DNA of 64,000 bases from contig CM041197.1 in NCBI GenBank assembly GCA_023078555.1, positions 9,916,552 to 9,980,551 of the forward strand. The letters run 5' to 3'. Each line of letters begins with the position of its first letter. Position 1 is the stretch's first letter. Of this stretch, positions 23,076 through 34,379 are shown one piece after another. The notes under the pieces are model-generated. The model was not told where the DNA came from. It did not search any database and was given only the letters and a program-made list of their open reading frames with translations. Origin of the DNA: Ulva prolifera. Its lineage: Eukaryota > Chlorophyta > Ulvophyceae > Ulvales > Ulvaceae. The translations under genes were made by a program, and so were the position numbers.

Positions 23076-24205
23076 GACGTCTTCCTGTACCAAATGTTGG
23101 AGTGGAGCAGCGACAAGTAAAGCAGGGCTAAGTAGTCGTCACTAACCAAGATAAATGCGTAACGGCAGCACGCTGTTTGAGGTTGAATACTCAAGCCGGG
23201 CGACAGCAGGTCACTGTTTGGACTGCTCGACAAATACTCTGTTGATATCCACGTTGTTGTCAAATTGTAAATCTCGAGACAACACCGCGTTGGATAATTG
23301 ATGGCTTCATACAGTTTTACGCCAGACTGCGTTGGCTCAGTGCACTGCAGTGTCCCAATCTAGAATCGTCACATGACCACGGCATCGATGATGATAGCAT
23401 GGCCATGCCACGTCATCACGACAACTCGGACATACAGTCGCAGATCCGCCTGGACATGAGGTCGAGTCCAGTCTCTGCATCGTCACATTCTCCAGGGCAA
23501 TCGCATTTTCAAAACTTTGTTGTTCATAGCACCTGGCCGTGTGTCAGGGTTTCGCGCCCGCGGAATTGGCTCTCAAATGGTGCTTCATAGATGAGTGTTT
23601 ACCATGCCCAAATTTGTCAATCAGACAATCCGCCTGGCTTCCAACGAAGCCTCGGGTCGGAGGGTAAGAACCAGATCAGTAAGCGGTGCACAAATCAAGC
23701 ACATTTCGCAACGAGGTGACTTGTGGCATTGAATGCTGTTTCATGCTGCATCGGCCATACGCAGGTAGACACAGAAAGCACAGCTACATGACCCACACAG
23801 GCGTGGCGCGGCACGACGTCCACTTGAAGGCCAAGAACTCAACCTCATACAATGTGCCGCCTGTGTGGCCTTCACAAAACGACACAGGCAATCTGCCAGC
23901 ACGTTCACACCCCACCTGAAGAACTTGCTGCTCCTGACCAGAACAAAGCTCCGCCACCATATTGCTGCAGGTGTACACATTGTGATCATGGAAAAGTACA
24001 CTGAAAATTTCTAGGAAAGGCTCAACAGCTGCCGGCTCGTTCACTACAAAATACATAAAGAAAATACACAGCAGACAGCAGACAGTAGGCTTGGAGCAGA
24101 TGCCCAAACCCTCCTATTGCAGCACATGGCTTGCCAAGACTGCACGTCTGGACCGCAGCCATGGATCATGCCGCAAAGAAGGTTCACATCCACGGCGCCC
24201 AGGGC
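23076..24205. other. Intergenic region between lipase 3' end and CBS-gene 5' end
   Basis: About 1.1 kb between two minus-strand genes. It should hold the lipase 3' UTR and the CBS-gene promoter. I see no coding exon and no convincing promoter motif. Confidence 0.4.
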
Positions 24206-27200
24206 TCAGCCAGCGTCTCGTATCCGCCCCTCAACGGACTCGATAACGCCGTTCAGCGCGGCAAGGTACCGCCGCAGAAAATGGTCTGACAGCATTGTGC
24301 GACACAGCTTTATCCGCCGGAACGCCTCCTGCGGCACGTGGTCCATCACAACGTACGCAGGCGCCGGCTCAGCATCCCGGCCCTTACACGGAAGGCTCCG
24401 CCCCCCCTCCCCACCCTCCTGCCCCCCAAGCAACGGCTGAGCGTCCCTCCCATCAAGGCTGCACCCCCGTGACAGCATTGAATCCTCGCGCGATCCGTGA
24501 GCCCCTCGGGAGCTCACCGGCCCACTGCTCGCAGCACGTTCCAGCGCCGCATGCATGGGCCGGCCGCCGTCCCTGTCTCCAGCTGAGCGCAGCACGGCCT
24601 CCGCCGGTAGTAGCCGCAGGATGCGACCCACCGGGAAAGTAACCTGCCGCTGCGCATGCAGCTTCTCCGCATCGATGTCCGCATCCGGCCGCCGCGGCAG
24701 CCCCTGCGGCGCCCCTGCGGAGCTCGGGCCGGCGCCCCTGTCCTCCTCCTCCTCCCCCTCCAGCGCCGCCCGCTGGTACGCTGCACGATACACCGCCATG
24801 TCCTCCCCCAGCCCCCGCTCAAACATGTCCCCTCCGACCCCCCCACTCGTCCGACCCCCCCACTCGTCCCCGTCCTCCCCATCCTCCTCCTCCTCCCCCG
24901 ACTCGTCACCAGCCAGTACCGCCTCGATTGACCGGTGGCTCCCCATGCGTGCATGAAGCGGCCGGTACCAGCCGCCGTGGCCGCCATCGTGCCGTGCGGA
25001 CATCATCTCCTGCGCCGGCGGCCGCTGCATCGCCCAAGCGCCGCCGCACTCCGGCCCATCACCCGGCATGCCCGCCCCTGCGGCGGCGGCAGCAAAATCG
25101 AGCGCCGCTGCATGCATGCTTGCGACAGTGGGCTCGCCGAGGACGGAGCCCGCCCGGCTGAGCGTGCTGGCGCCGAGCACGGACGCCGCGCCGGCGCCGC
25201 CGCCGCCATGCGTCGCGGCGATCTCCTCGTCCAGCATCGCCTCGAGCATGTCAAAGCGCGCGAGGTCGGCCTCGCAGAGGCGGTGAGCGTCCTGGGCTGT
25301 GGACTCCGGCGGGCGGGGGGAGAAAGTGTCGCTGATGGCGGCGGCGACTCCTGCATGCAGCCACACTGAGAGGCCATGTGCTGCAAGCCACTGCACTAAG
25401 CAGTTTCCGACATGCCACGCCAGCACCTACAGAAGTCACGATTGAGCCTCTCCAGCGACAACCACAACAGTGAAGGGCCGAAGAGCATGTTCAGCAGCTC
25501 AGCCAAACGGAAAACACAGCTGTCATTGCATCATTCCAGTCGAGGAGGGGTGCATTCTAGAGGAGGGCACGCACCTGCTAGGCTCATCGATTCTTCAGCA
25601 TCCCCCGCCCCATTTCCTGCAACACCGGCGCTGAGCCAGGAAGACGCCCAGCCCCACCATGAAGCGCCTGCGTCAGCAGAAGCTGAGGCATCCGTCCGCA
25701 CACGAGGCAACCCCGCGGCCGCACCGCCACCGGCGTCCACGTCAGCCCTGTCGCCCACGTCCCAAGGCGAAACTCCAAACTGCCCCGACACCGTTGCACG
25801 GCGCTGCTGCGCGCTGTGCGAGGGCCACTCCCCCAGCACGCTGCTCGTGCTGACTGGCAGGGCTGCTGCTTCGGAGTCCGACCAAGCGCTCGGCCCGGTG
25901 TGGCGCAGGGACGACGGCCGTGGGCCCGCGGACGGCGCGGAGCCGCCGTTCCCATTGGCAGCGGCGGCGGCGGCGGCGGCGGCGGCCGCCGCCGCCGCGG
26001 CGGCAGGCCGCTGCACAGCGAGAGTGAGTGCGGGCGGGGCAGTCAGCGCAGGCCCACGCGGCGAATTTGAGGGAAGGCTCCAGCCAGAGGACAGCGGAGC
26101 CTCTTCTGGGTCTCTCACCCTGTATACAAGAGCAACACATGAGCACAGATTGAGCAAGAGCTCAGGGTGACGGACGGCGGGCAGGCCTGCTGCGTTGTTG
26201 TGGAGCCATCAATTTGCGGTTGTGCATCTCTCTAAAGCAGTCCATATATTCAGTCAATCGGACACAGGTGACTTCATCAGCGTGTACTAACATGGCCACC
26301 AGGAGGGTCTTGATGTAGGAGACCTGCCGGTCGGTCGGTCACCAGATCTGCGTGACTCTCATGCCTGATCATCTACGCGTGCAGACATGCCAGTGTGCAC
26401 ACTCCACAGACAGGACCAGCGCCGCTGTCGATGGGTCCGCACGGCACCGGTGCGCACCCGGTGGCGATGCAGGTGCGCAGGAGGCCGCCGGTCGCGCGGC
26501 CAGCAGTCGCGAACGCTGACGCCGTCCAGTACGTGCCAATGCCGACGGCACGCACACTCCCCTCCGCGACGCGGTACAGCGCGCTCGACGCCCGCATGTC
26601 CCGGCGCCAGCTGTCAAACCACGCAGACCCGAGGACCTGCATGCGGTCCGCTGCGTGCTCTCCCCTGCCTGAGCCGTTCGCTGGGCCGGAATGTGCTACC
26701 GGTAGTAGAATGGCACATGGAAGCGCAGCGTCGTCGTGACCGCACCTCTCTCCTCAGATCCTCGAGTTTCTTCTCGTCCATGCTCGGCACAAAGTCAGCC
26801 CCATGCACAACGCTGCGCACGTGCGGCTTGCACGCCTGCGCCAACTCGAGGCTCATGCATGAAGGGCATGCAATCGAGATCGCCTCTGCGCGGGCTGCAG
26901 GCAGCTCAGCGTTCTCTCGCAGCCTGCAGAGCAACAGGTGGGGTATACGAGTGAGCGCTGCAGCCCTGCGCTGGGTAGTCTGCTGTGGTGGGGTGAGATG
27001 CTTCACAGGCCTGCATGCGGGCACTCACAACCACAGGTGGGGCTGTGCAGTGTTCACAGTGTGCACCACAGCGAGTTGAAGTACAGTCACTGAGCCGTGT
27101 TTAGTTGCACATGACTCCCTGGGCGGTATCCCAAACTCAGGTAGGACAATGTGCACATGCAGCTGTCATGTGAGGGAGATGCAGCTTCTGAGCAGCTCCC

Positions 27201-28766
27201 TCTATGCAAGGAAGATTGGATCGCCAGTGGGGAAGGAAGACTCACATCATACACAAGAGCGCAGCGGTGCCGCCACCAAGGGAGTGGCCGACAATCTGGA
27301 GTCGCCACGAAGGGTGTGAGTGCAAGAACTCGTTCAGGGTGGCCGAGGCCTGCCGGCAGATCCAGCGGGCCCCGGCGAGCATGCCAAAGTGCGCCCAGCC
27401 CAACGTGACCTCGCCTCCACTGACAACATGGTGTGGCTTGCAAGTCGCTGCAGACATGAAAGCGGTGGAGTGACAGGGCATAAGTTTCGTTCCCATGTGT
27501 CAATGAACACATCAGTGCACCTCAACTGGCCGGGCGTGAGAGAAGAGCAACTATCACACTATGACACTGCATAGGGTATGCAATACAGCAAGTCACGCGT
27601 GCGGCATTGCTGCTGAGTATGGCGTAGTGGATATGTCGCCCGTGAGCCAAACGGTGTGGTGGAGGGGCACACACGGAACAGAGGCATGCTGCTCAGGATT
27701 CCACCTGCTGTGACATCGATAGCTACATTGCGTGATCTCTCCGCTGCTGACCGATGTATGTACAGCTGCATGCAAACTGTTGTGTGCAAACTGAATCACA
27801 TCACTTGCAAACGGAATGTCATTGACTGCACAACCAAGGCCCTACGGAATTGGGACATTATGGCTGATGTGCACCTATAAACGGCACATGACAGATGCTG
27901 AAAAGGGCGAGACCAGTTTGGGAGCCTGCATTTCTGCGCATTTGATGAGATACACGCCCTCACCAACATCCAAGCACACATATAAATCGCACCAGTAAGG
28001 GATGTAAAGACGTCTCGTATTGAAGTTGTTCCACGGATCAGTACGAACAACATTTCGCGTGCATCGTCTCGGATTATCAGAAACAATGGCTTCAGCAGTG
28101 CGCTTCTTCCTTGGTGCATCAGCACAGCAGAGTGTGGAATATTGAGAGCTGATAGTGCCGCAAGCTGATTTTCTGGCTTGCGATACCTGGTCACCATGCA
28201 CATTTGCATTGCTCTCTGGATGTCTTGCAGCTCAACCTGCACGCTGCTGTGATAATTGGCCAGCTTGCAAAACAAGACTCAGTACACCAGAAAGCAAAAG
28301 CGCACCAGATGGGACTTCAGCTCTGAAACAGGCAGGTTGGGAAAGTCGAGGACGCTGCCATGCTGAAGTAACGAGTCTTCATGCCCAATCTCGCGCCTGG
28401 CAAGGTACGCCAGGCCCAGGAGCAAATCGCCAGTTCTCCATTTTCCAAAAGTCTCACGAAACGTATATCTACAAGTGTTGACAATAATTTAGCAATCAGC
28501 GCCTCGACTAAAGTCACTCGCTGATGAAAGCGATCATTTGCTGGCGAGTACCAACACAATATTTGAAGAGAAACATGACGTCAACATGCGGGCGATGGTC
28601 ACTCAGTCGCGCACCGCAGAGCCTCCGCAAACATGTATAGAGCTTCGAGCCAGTTGCTGGGCGCCTGATGTGCGTTTCTCCATGTTTCTTGGTTGCTGGT
28701 GCATGTCATTCTCGAGACAGAGAAGTACGCAGCCAGCGCCATCCCTCCAAGAACAATACTCGCCAT
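24206..28766 (-). CDS. Class 3 (diacylglycerol-lipase-like) lipase
   Basis: Alpha/beta-hydrolase expected to cut acyl esters of acylglycerols. Eight exons join in phase: 28766-28615, 28468-28306, 28236-27993, 27447-27246, 26923-26746, 26636-26458, 26119-25575, 25350-24206 (TGA), giving 935 residues. It opens with a membrane anchor (ASIVLGGMALAAYFSV), then the plant-type N-terminal segment ALRYTFRETFGKWRTGDLLL, the oxyanion-region strand MLFVLIRGTTS, the nucleophile elbow GHSLGGG (Ser242), and HGADFVPSMDEKKLEDL carrying the Asp (Asp297). The likely catalytic His is His911 in TMLSDHFLRRYL near the C-terminus, after FPVGRILRLLP. Between Asp and His lie about 600 residues, much of it low complexity: a run of about 16 Ala in exon 7 and acidic Glu/Asp/Gly stretches in exon 8. 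Architecture resembles plant lipases annotated as calmodulin-binding class 3 lipases, with a larger insert. Substrate is not known. Confidence 0.9.
25961..26004. repeat. GGC/GCC triplet repeat encoding polyalanine
   Basis: Within lipase exon 7 a run of GGC triplets switches to GCC and then back to CGG, so the tract is partly self-complementary. On the coding (minus) strand it gives about 16 alanines. Such tracts are prone to length change. Confidence 0.9.
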
Positions 28767-30364
28767 GATGCAAGATCTATGAAGTGCCAATTATCAGCTA
28801 GTACTGGCTGACTCCATATTCCTGGCTGTGTGAAGTGATACACCACAGCACCAGACTACGACATGACTGTGCATTGACAACATATTAAGCAAATGTGCAG
28901 GGCACGCCCGGCCGCTTCGACCTGAATTGATGTACAGTTGCATTAGACCACGCCTTACCACGCTCTATACTAATCGACGTTATCGACAGACGTGATGACG
29001 TGCAATCTGGAGGGGCCCTCAGCCACAGCATCAGAAGCAGTTGAGAAGTCGACCACATCGAGTAAAGTGTTGAACCATCGTAGCATGCCTTCCAGAAGAG
29101 CCAAGAGCAGCAAATGACGAGATTTGGTTGACAAATGTGGTAGCACCCTCGGGTGCGCCATCATATATGTGCATGCACACATACAACAATGTTGGTGAGA
29201 TGACCTCAATGTAATGTACTCAGCTCAGGCACTATCCAGCAGAAACGTGAACAATACAATAAAAGTCTTCAAGGTTGTTCAGATTGCGTCCCAATTGAGC
29301 AAAAACACTACTGCACTTGGATGGAGACGTCCGCTTGGGCCATCATGTCGTGAACGTGCCGGAATCAGCACGTCGTGTTCACGACAACACAGTTGATAGA
29401 CGCCTATGTCACTGGAATCCAAGGTATCGACAGCAATGTGTACACTATCAGTCAAATGTATGATAGGGTGACACTTTGGCCACTGGGCATTTTGCACCTG
29501 CCATCTATGCGTATCGGACACTGCCAATGCCAAGACAAAGCAAATCCTCAGTCACGTGGACAAACTTTTTACACTAAGGTATGTATCGCTACGTGTACGA
29601 TGTGGACAGGCTCATGCCAGATGTAAGCAACATTCAGAAGCCATCACCAACAAGTAAGTCTTGTTGTCACATTTCCTGGCTGGATTGATAGAACATAATC
29701 ACACAGCGCACTCAGAACGCTTATAGAATGTTGAAGACAGACACAAGCACCCAGGCTTACACCAGAAGACTCTTTGTTGCAGCTCCAACAATTCACGACC
29801 CTTACTGCCAGAGAATTCAATTTGTATGCCATAGATACGACATCACAGACAGCAGGATTCTATAGAACACTCGGCATTGCCTCGCTCTACACCAACCTGC
29901 CACAGTTCTGCTTCACAGCTACATGCGATATGCACACTCCACTGCTCTTTCCACGGGAATCTTGCAAAAGATCAACCCGATTGCACCTACAGCGTTTGCA
30001 AAATTTGCATCCGACGTGATGCGACCAGCCAGGTACGTTTGCACACCTGGTTCTCCCGGCATTCCCAAAAGCATACAATAAGCATCTGTGATGGTCTGCA
30101 CTTGATGGGACCGGCAGCACCTAGTGCTTTTGACTGCCACGTCAACCATGTCATTGACCACGCACGTTTTGTGGCCCCTGCGGCACACTGGACTGCACCT
30201 CATGGCAACCCAAGACTAAGGCGGCCATGGTCTGCATTATAGCACAGCTTGCCCCTGGTCGCCAAAGCGGCGATTGATTTTTTCAGCACCTCTTGATCTC
30301 CCTTCCACACACCCCCCACCCGCACCCCGTTTCCCTGCTTCAGAGCCACGTGACAACGTTGTCA
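28767..30364. other. Region between At4g15545-like gene and lipase, possible unrecognised minus-strand exons
   Basis: About 1.6 kb. Minus-strand frames look mildly protein-like, for example 29150-28970 (HLLLLALLEGMLRWFNTLLD), 29360-29279 (GRLHPSAVVFLLNWDAI) and 29990-29919 (AVGAIGLIFCKIPVERAVEC). I recognise no family and could not link them with matching phases. They may be a small gene, 3' UTR sequence or chance. Confidence 0.25.
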
Positions 30365-32514
30365 CTACGCAGACGACAGATGGCGTGCAAGGAGGCCCTG
30401 GAACGAAACAAAAAGGTCCCCGTTGGTGGCTCCAAAGATGGTTCGAGCACGCTCAAGTGTTTCCTCCCGACTCTGCTTGCCGGTGTTCAGGTCTTTAATG
30501 TTTTGTAGGAATGCAGCAAAGCTCTCATATGGCAGACGCGTTCGAGCCTGCACGCAAAGGAGACGTTGGCACTCAAGTGTGGGGAATGCCTGCACAGGCC
30601 GCCATCACATCCCACAGCCTTGACAACTCCCCCAAGCTCATGGCACACCACAGGACTACACTTCCCAGCTGGTTCAAGGTGTCCCCCTGGCTGGCACTGC
30701 ATGGCACGATGCGTGCATTCAAGGAGGCCTGAAATGGCATATGATACACGAGCCACGCACCTGTTTGAAGAAGTCTTTGCCGTCCACGCGCTGCGTCTGT
30801 GCGGGTGTTTCTGCTGCACCACCGCCGAGGCCAGCGCCGCGCTTCATACCACCGTCTGCGGACGGTGTGGCACCAGCGTTGCCAGCCGCCATCATGTTCT
30901 CATTACCCTGTCCTGCAATCGGGGTACCGTGCACGCTGTGGGCTGCTCCCCCCCCAGAGCCCCCCCCAACACCCCGTGGTTGTTGAGATGGCGGCGGGTT
31001 GTCATGCATCAGGTGCGGCTGGTTCAGCGGGTGGGCGTGCGGAGCGTGTGCCATGGGCGACGCCATCGCGTCCCCATGGGTACCAGAGTAAGACATAGGA
31101 CGCGATCCGTTCGCGGCTGGGGTGGAGTATGCCCCATGGGCTCCTGCTTTATTGTACCCCGTGTGTCCCCCATTGCTCCCATATGGCCCACGTCTGTGCT
31201 GCCCTGCACACCCAGAGCCTCATGGCGGGTGAAAGCAACTCTGATAAAGTGCGACCAAAAGAGCAGGCCCCACGATGGGTATGATGTTCTGCATTACGTT
31301 GCAGCCGTGCCTGTGGTGCAGGTACACCAATCATGGCCCAGGTGGGCGTGCAGATTGTCCAACAGCTCTCACTTTCTCGTACTATGCAGCTATACACACA
31401 GCACAAATGCCGTGCAGCGATTTTTGTCAGCAATGCCAAGGTTGAGGCGCACCAGACTCTGCATGGGCAAGGGACGGATATTTCGGGATCTGCGCCGGTT
31501 GAGCATTGGCAAGGATCTCTCGGACAAGGCGGTCGCCCTCCTGGCCCTGCTTTGGAGCCTCACCCCAAACACCACCATTTCCGGAAGGTGTGCCACCGCT
31601 GCCTGAACCTCTCTCAGCGACTGCAGGAATGCTGTCATCCTGCAGGTAGAAAATCCTGATGCACAGTGGGGCAGTAAGGAAGCACATTGCCTTACAAAAT
31701 GTATGCACAATTCGAGGTACCACATAGAGAAGACAACAAAATTGCTTGTTTCAGCTGGCTGCCTGGCTCAGTATGGCCATGCTGTGGAGAAAGTCGCCAT
31801 GCTGTAATGCAATGGGGAATTAGCATCTGCTAGAGGAGGGCATCACAGACTGGCAACATGGATTAATCTGGCGAGCACCGCTGCATGTATGTGTGATTTG
31901 CTGCTGCTTCAGCAAAAAGCATGCCAGCAAAATTGCCGAGCGAATACTGACCTGCAGGCTCGCAATGAGAGTGCGCTTGAAGGCCTCGAGTTTCTGCACA
32001 CGCTCTGCCAGCGTACGCACAGAGTCGGCTAGCGCCGCCTTCTCTCCCTCCAGCCGTGCGATTGTCTCGTGTGCGGCTCCGAGGTCATCAGTGAGAGCCA
32101 CATGGTCAGCCAGCAGGTCATCACAACGTGCCTGCATGGAGCAGAAATTCATGCACGACAAGAAAAGCAGGACCATGCTTGTATTGGACAAGGATAAGGC
32201 AATTTTTGCACGCAGCATAATGGCACATTCACCAGTGCTCATGTGGTGTTTTCATTGCAGAGATAGGAAGCAGCAGTGACTGCGGTCGAAATTGATGCAG
32301 TTTGAGCAGAGTTTTTCCAAATGAATACAGCAGACACTTGAGGGGAGTTGCTTACCTGCAGCTCAGCGGCTTGTGCATCTCTGGTTGAGAGAGCATTCTG
32401 CAGTGCCTCGGTCTGCCTGGCCTGGTTGTCGTTGGCACGCTCCAAGGCAAGCTCTGTTATCTGCGCAGCTACAGCCGCGAGAGAGTCGGGTTCAGCCGGG
32501 AGCACATCCCTGAT
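30365..32514 (-). CDS. At4g15545-like coiled-coil protein (first exon not found)
   Basis: Homologue of the plant family represented by Arabidopsis At4g15545, whose function is not established. Five exons join in phase: 32514-32356, 32131-31952, 31639-31453, 31203-30761, 30547-30365 (TAG), giving 383 residues plus an unseen start. The first exon found gives DVLPAEPDSLAAVAAQITEL. Then follows a coiled coil ending in the family hallmark QKLEAFKRTLIASLQDD. A Gly/Asn/Pro/His-rich low-complexity middle comes next (exons 3-4). The conserved C-terminal block is RVDGKDFFKQARTRLPYESF, then FLQNIKDLNTGKQSREETLE and DLFVSFQGLLARHL. The coiled coil plus the DGKDFF...GLL block is diagnostic in my judgement. 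The start codon must lie in an upstream exon, since ATC at 32514 directly follows an acceptor. Confidence 0.85.
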
Positions 32515-34379
32515 CTGCACATGCTTCAATATCAAAAATCATTGTACCATATCAAACCACAGCATACACTGCACGTGCCGCCTTCAGCTTTTCACGACAG
32601 AACAAGCGTGACAGCGAGTGCGTCACAAGCCGGAAGTGCACAATGTTGAGTGACTGTGCAGATCAGACATTGTGCACTGTCAAAATGCTGAAGCACTGTG
32701 TCGCAATCGAACACCCCAGAACAGGTTGTGCTCAAAGCCTGATGTATGACAATAAGATGTCCGCAAAATACAAACAGTCATGCAGCACGTCAGCATGCAG
32801 ACAACGCATTCGAAACTCATGTTTGTTATTGGACTGGCGGATGAAGCGGCATGCGGGCACCAGATGAAGGATGCTGATGGAACATCAAGGTGAACATTGC
32901 AAAATGACTGCACTGCATGATAGCTATGAGATGTCGCATATAGACTTAGACAAAATTTCTTGTTCTCTGTCATTGCGTCTGTACTTCGCCTAGGTATGTT
33001 GGCAGCACAGATTGTAATCTTCAAAATTTGAACCTGGGTTAGCAGAACATCACACAATTCGGCGGCAGTATGCAGCATGAACAATACATGCGTGTATACT
33101 CTGTCGATGCCAAACGAATCAGCGGCTGCTCTCGCGACGCTGCAAGATCGGCTAGTGAAGGTGCCGATGTTTACATCGATGTGGTAGCCGTTAATGAACC
33201 ATCCACCAGGCCTCATTCAGAAATTCAGGATCCAGGCAGCATAGCTATCCTGGCTGTAGCTGGCGACGTATGTTTCTACTCCGACACGATTGCGCGGCAT
33301 CAGTGCACACACCTGGCGTGATAGAGGTGCTGATCCGTCTCGACTCGTCATCTCCTTTGCATGCTGCCAGAATCTATATGTGAGCGCAAGTGTCTGCAAT
33401 TGGGTGCCTTACAGACGGCAATTCCGGCATTGCGTGTTTGCACTAACAACCTTCCTTCAGCGCACGAGCAGCTGACGAAGCAAGCATGAATGGTGTGAAT
33501 CAGATGTGGACGGAGCACTGGATGACTTCGTTTTGAAAAAACGTCGAGATGGGCAAGCCGTTGACGAATGGGTCTTCCCCTTCCAGCAACGTAGCAGCAT
33601 TTGAGAGCACGGGGCAGACGGCACGTTGTCAACTCTTCTGTCGCCTGTCTATCCCACTGAGGAGCTCAGTGACCCCTCGGATCAAGATGTTCTGCAACGG
33701 CGACAGCTCTGTTTCGAACAGATGTGGCTACTGGGATCCACGCGAGTCCCAGCCAACAAGGTCCACCGCGGGTTGCACAGTTCAAGGCACTGTACGTGGG
33801 TGAGCACGTTGATCAGCCTCTGGACCTGGCTGAGGAGAGAAATGTGAAATGTAGTGTGATCGGCGCAAAGGCAGTAATGGCATGTCGGGTTCTGAGAACA
33901 TATGCTGCCTGCCTGTAGATCAGCAGCGGGACTGGTGGTATGTGTTACACATAAGCTGTGACAAAAATCACCATCAGATTGCCACAAAAACACAACATGT
34001 GTAGCTCTGCATTGATACATTGCCCAGCCTGCGCAAAACTGGTATCGTCCTCCTTCCAAGCGGTCCACGACCAGTGCCCCCGCATGCTGACGCTTGTGAT
34101 GTGCCCTCCGGCACATCACAATACAGTATAGGAAGAGTGCATCTTTTTTGTTTCTGGTTGCTACACGAGACTTGTTGCGCACACAAAGCGCTGTTGTTCC
34201 ATCTGCCTGGCCTGTAAGTCTGACATCCGTAGAATGCGGCAAAAGATGTGCAGTAGGAGTCCGCACATAAGAGTCGACCGATCAAATGTCGCCTGATCCT
34301 GTGCTTGTGCATTCAGATCGCTGCGTGGGCCCTCAACATACACCTCGACAGCGAGTGTGTGTCCGGTCATCGAGCCCAG
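32515..34379. other. Divergent intergenic region, At4g15545-like / AlkB-like
   Basis: Should contain the missing first exons and promoters of both flanking genes. Around 33040-33400 the minus strand has protein-like stretches (RNRVGVETYVASYSQDSYAA; HTAAELCDVLLTQ), but the plus strand frame at 33070-33321 is equally open, so I call no gene. Confidence 0.35.
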
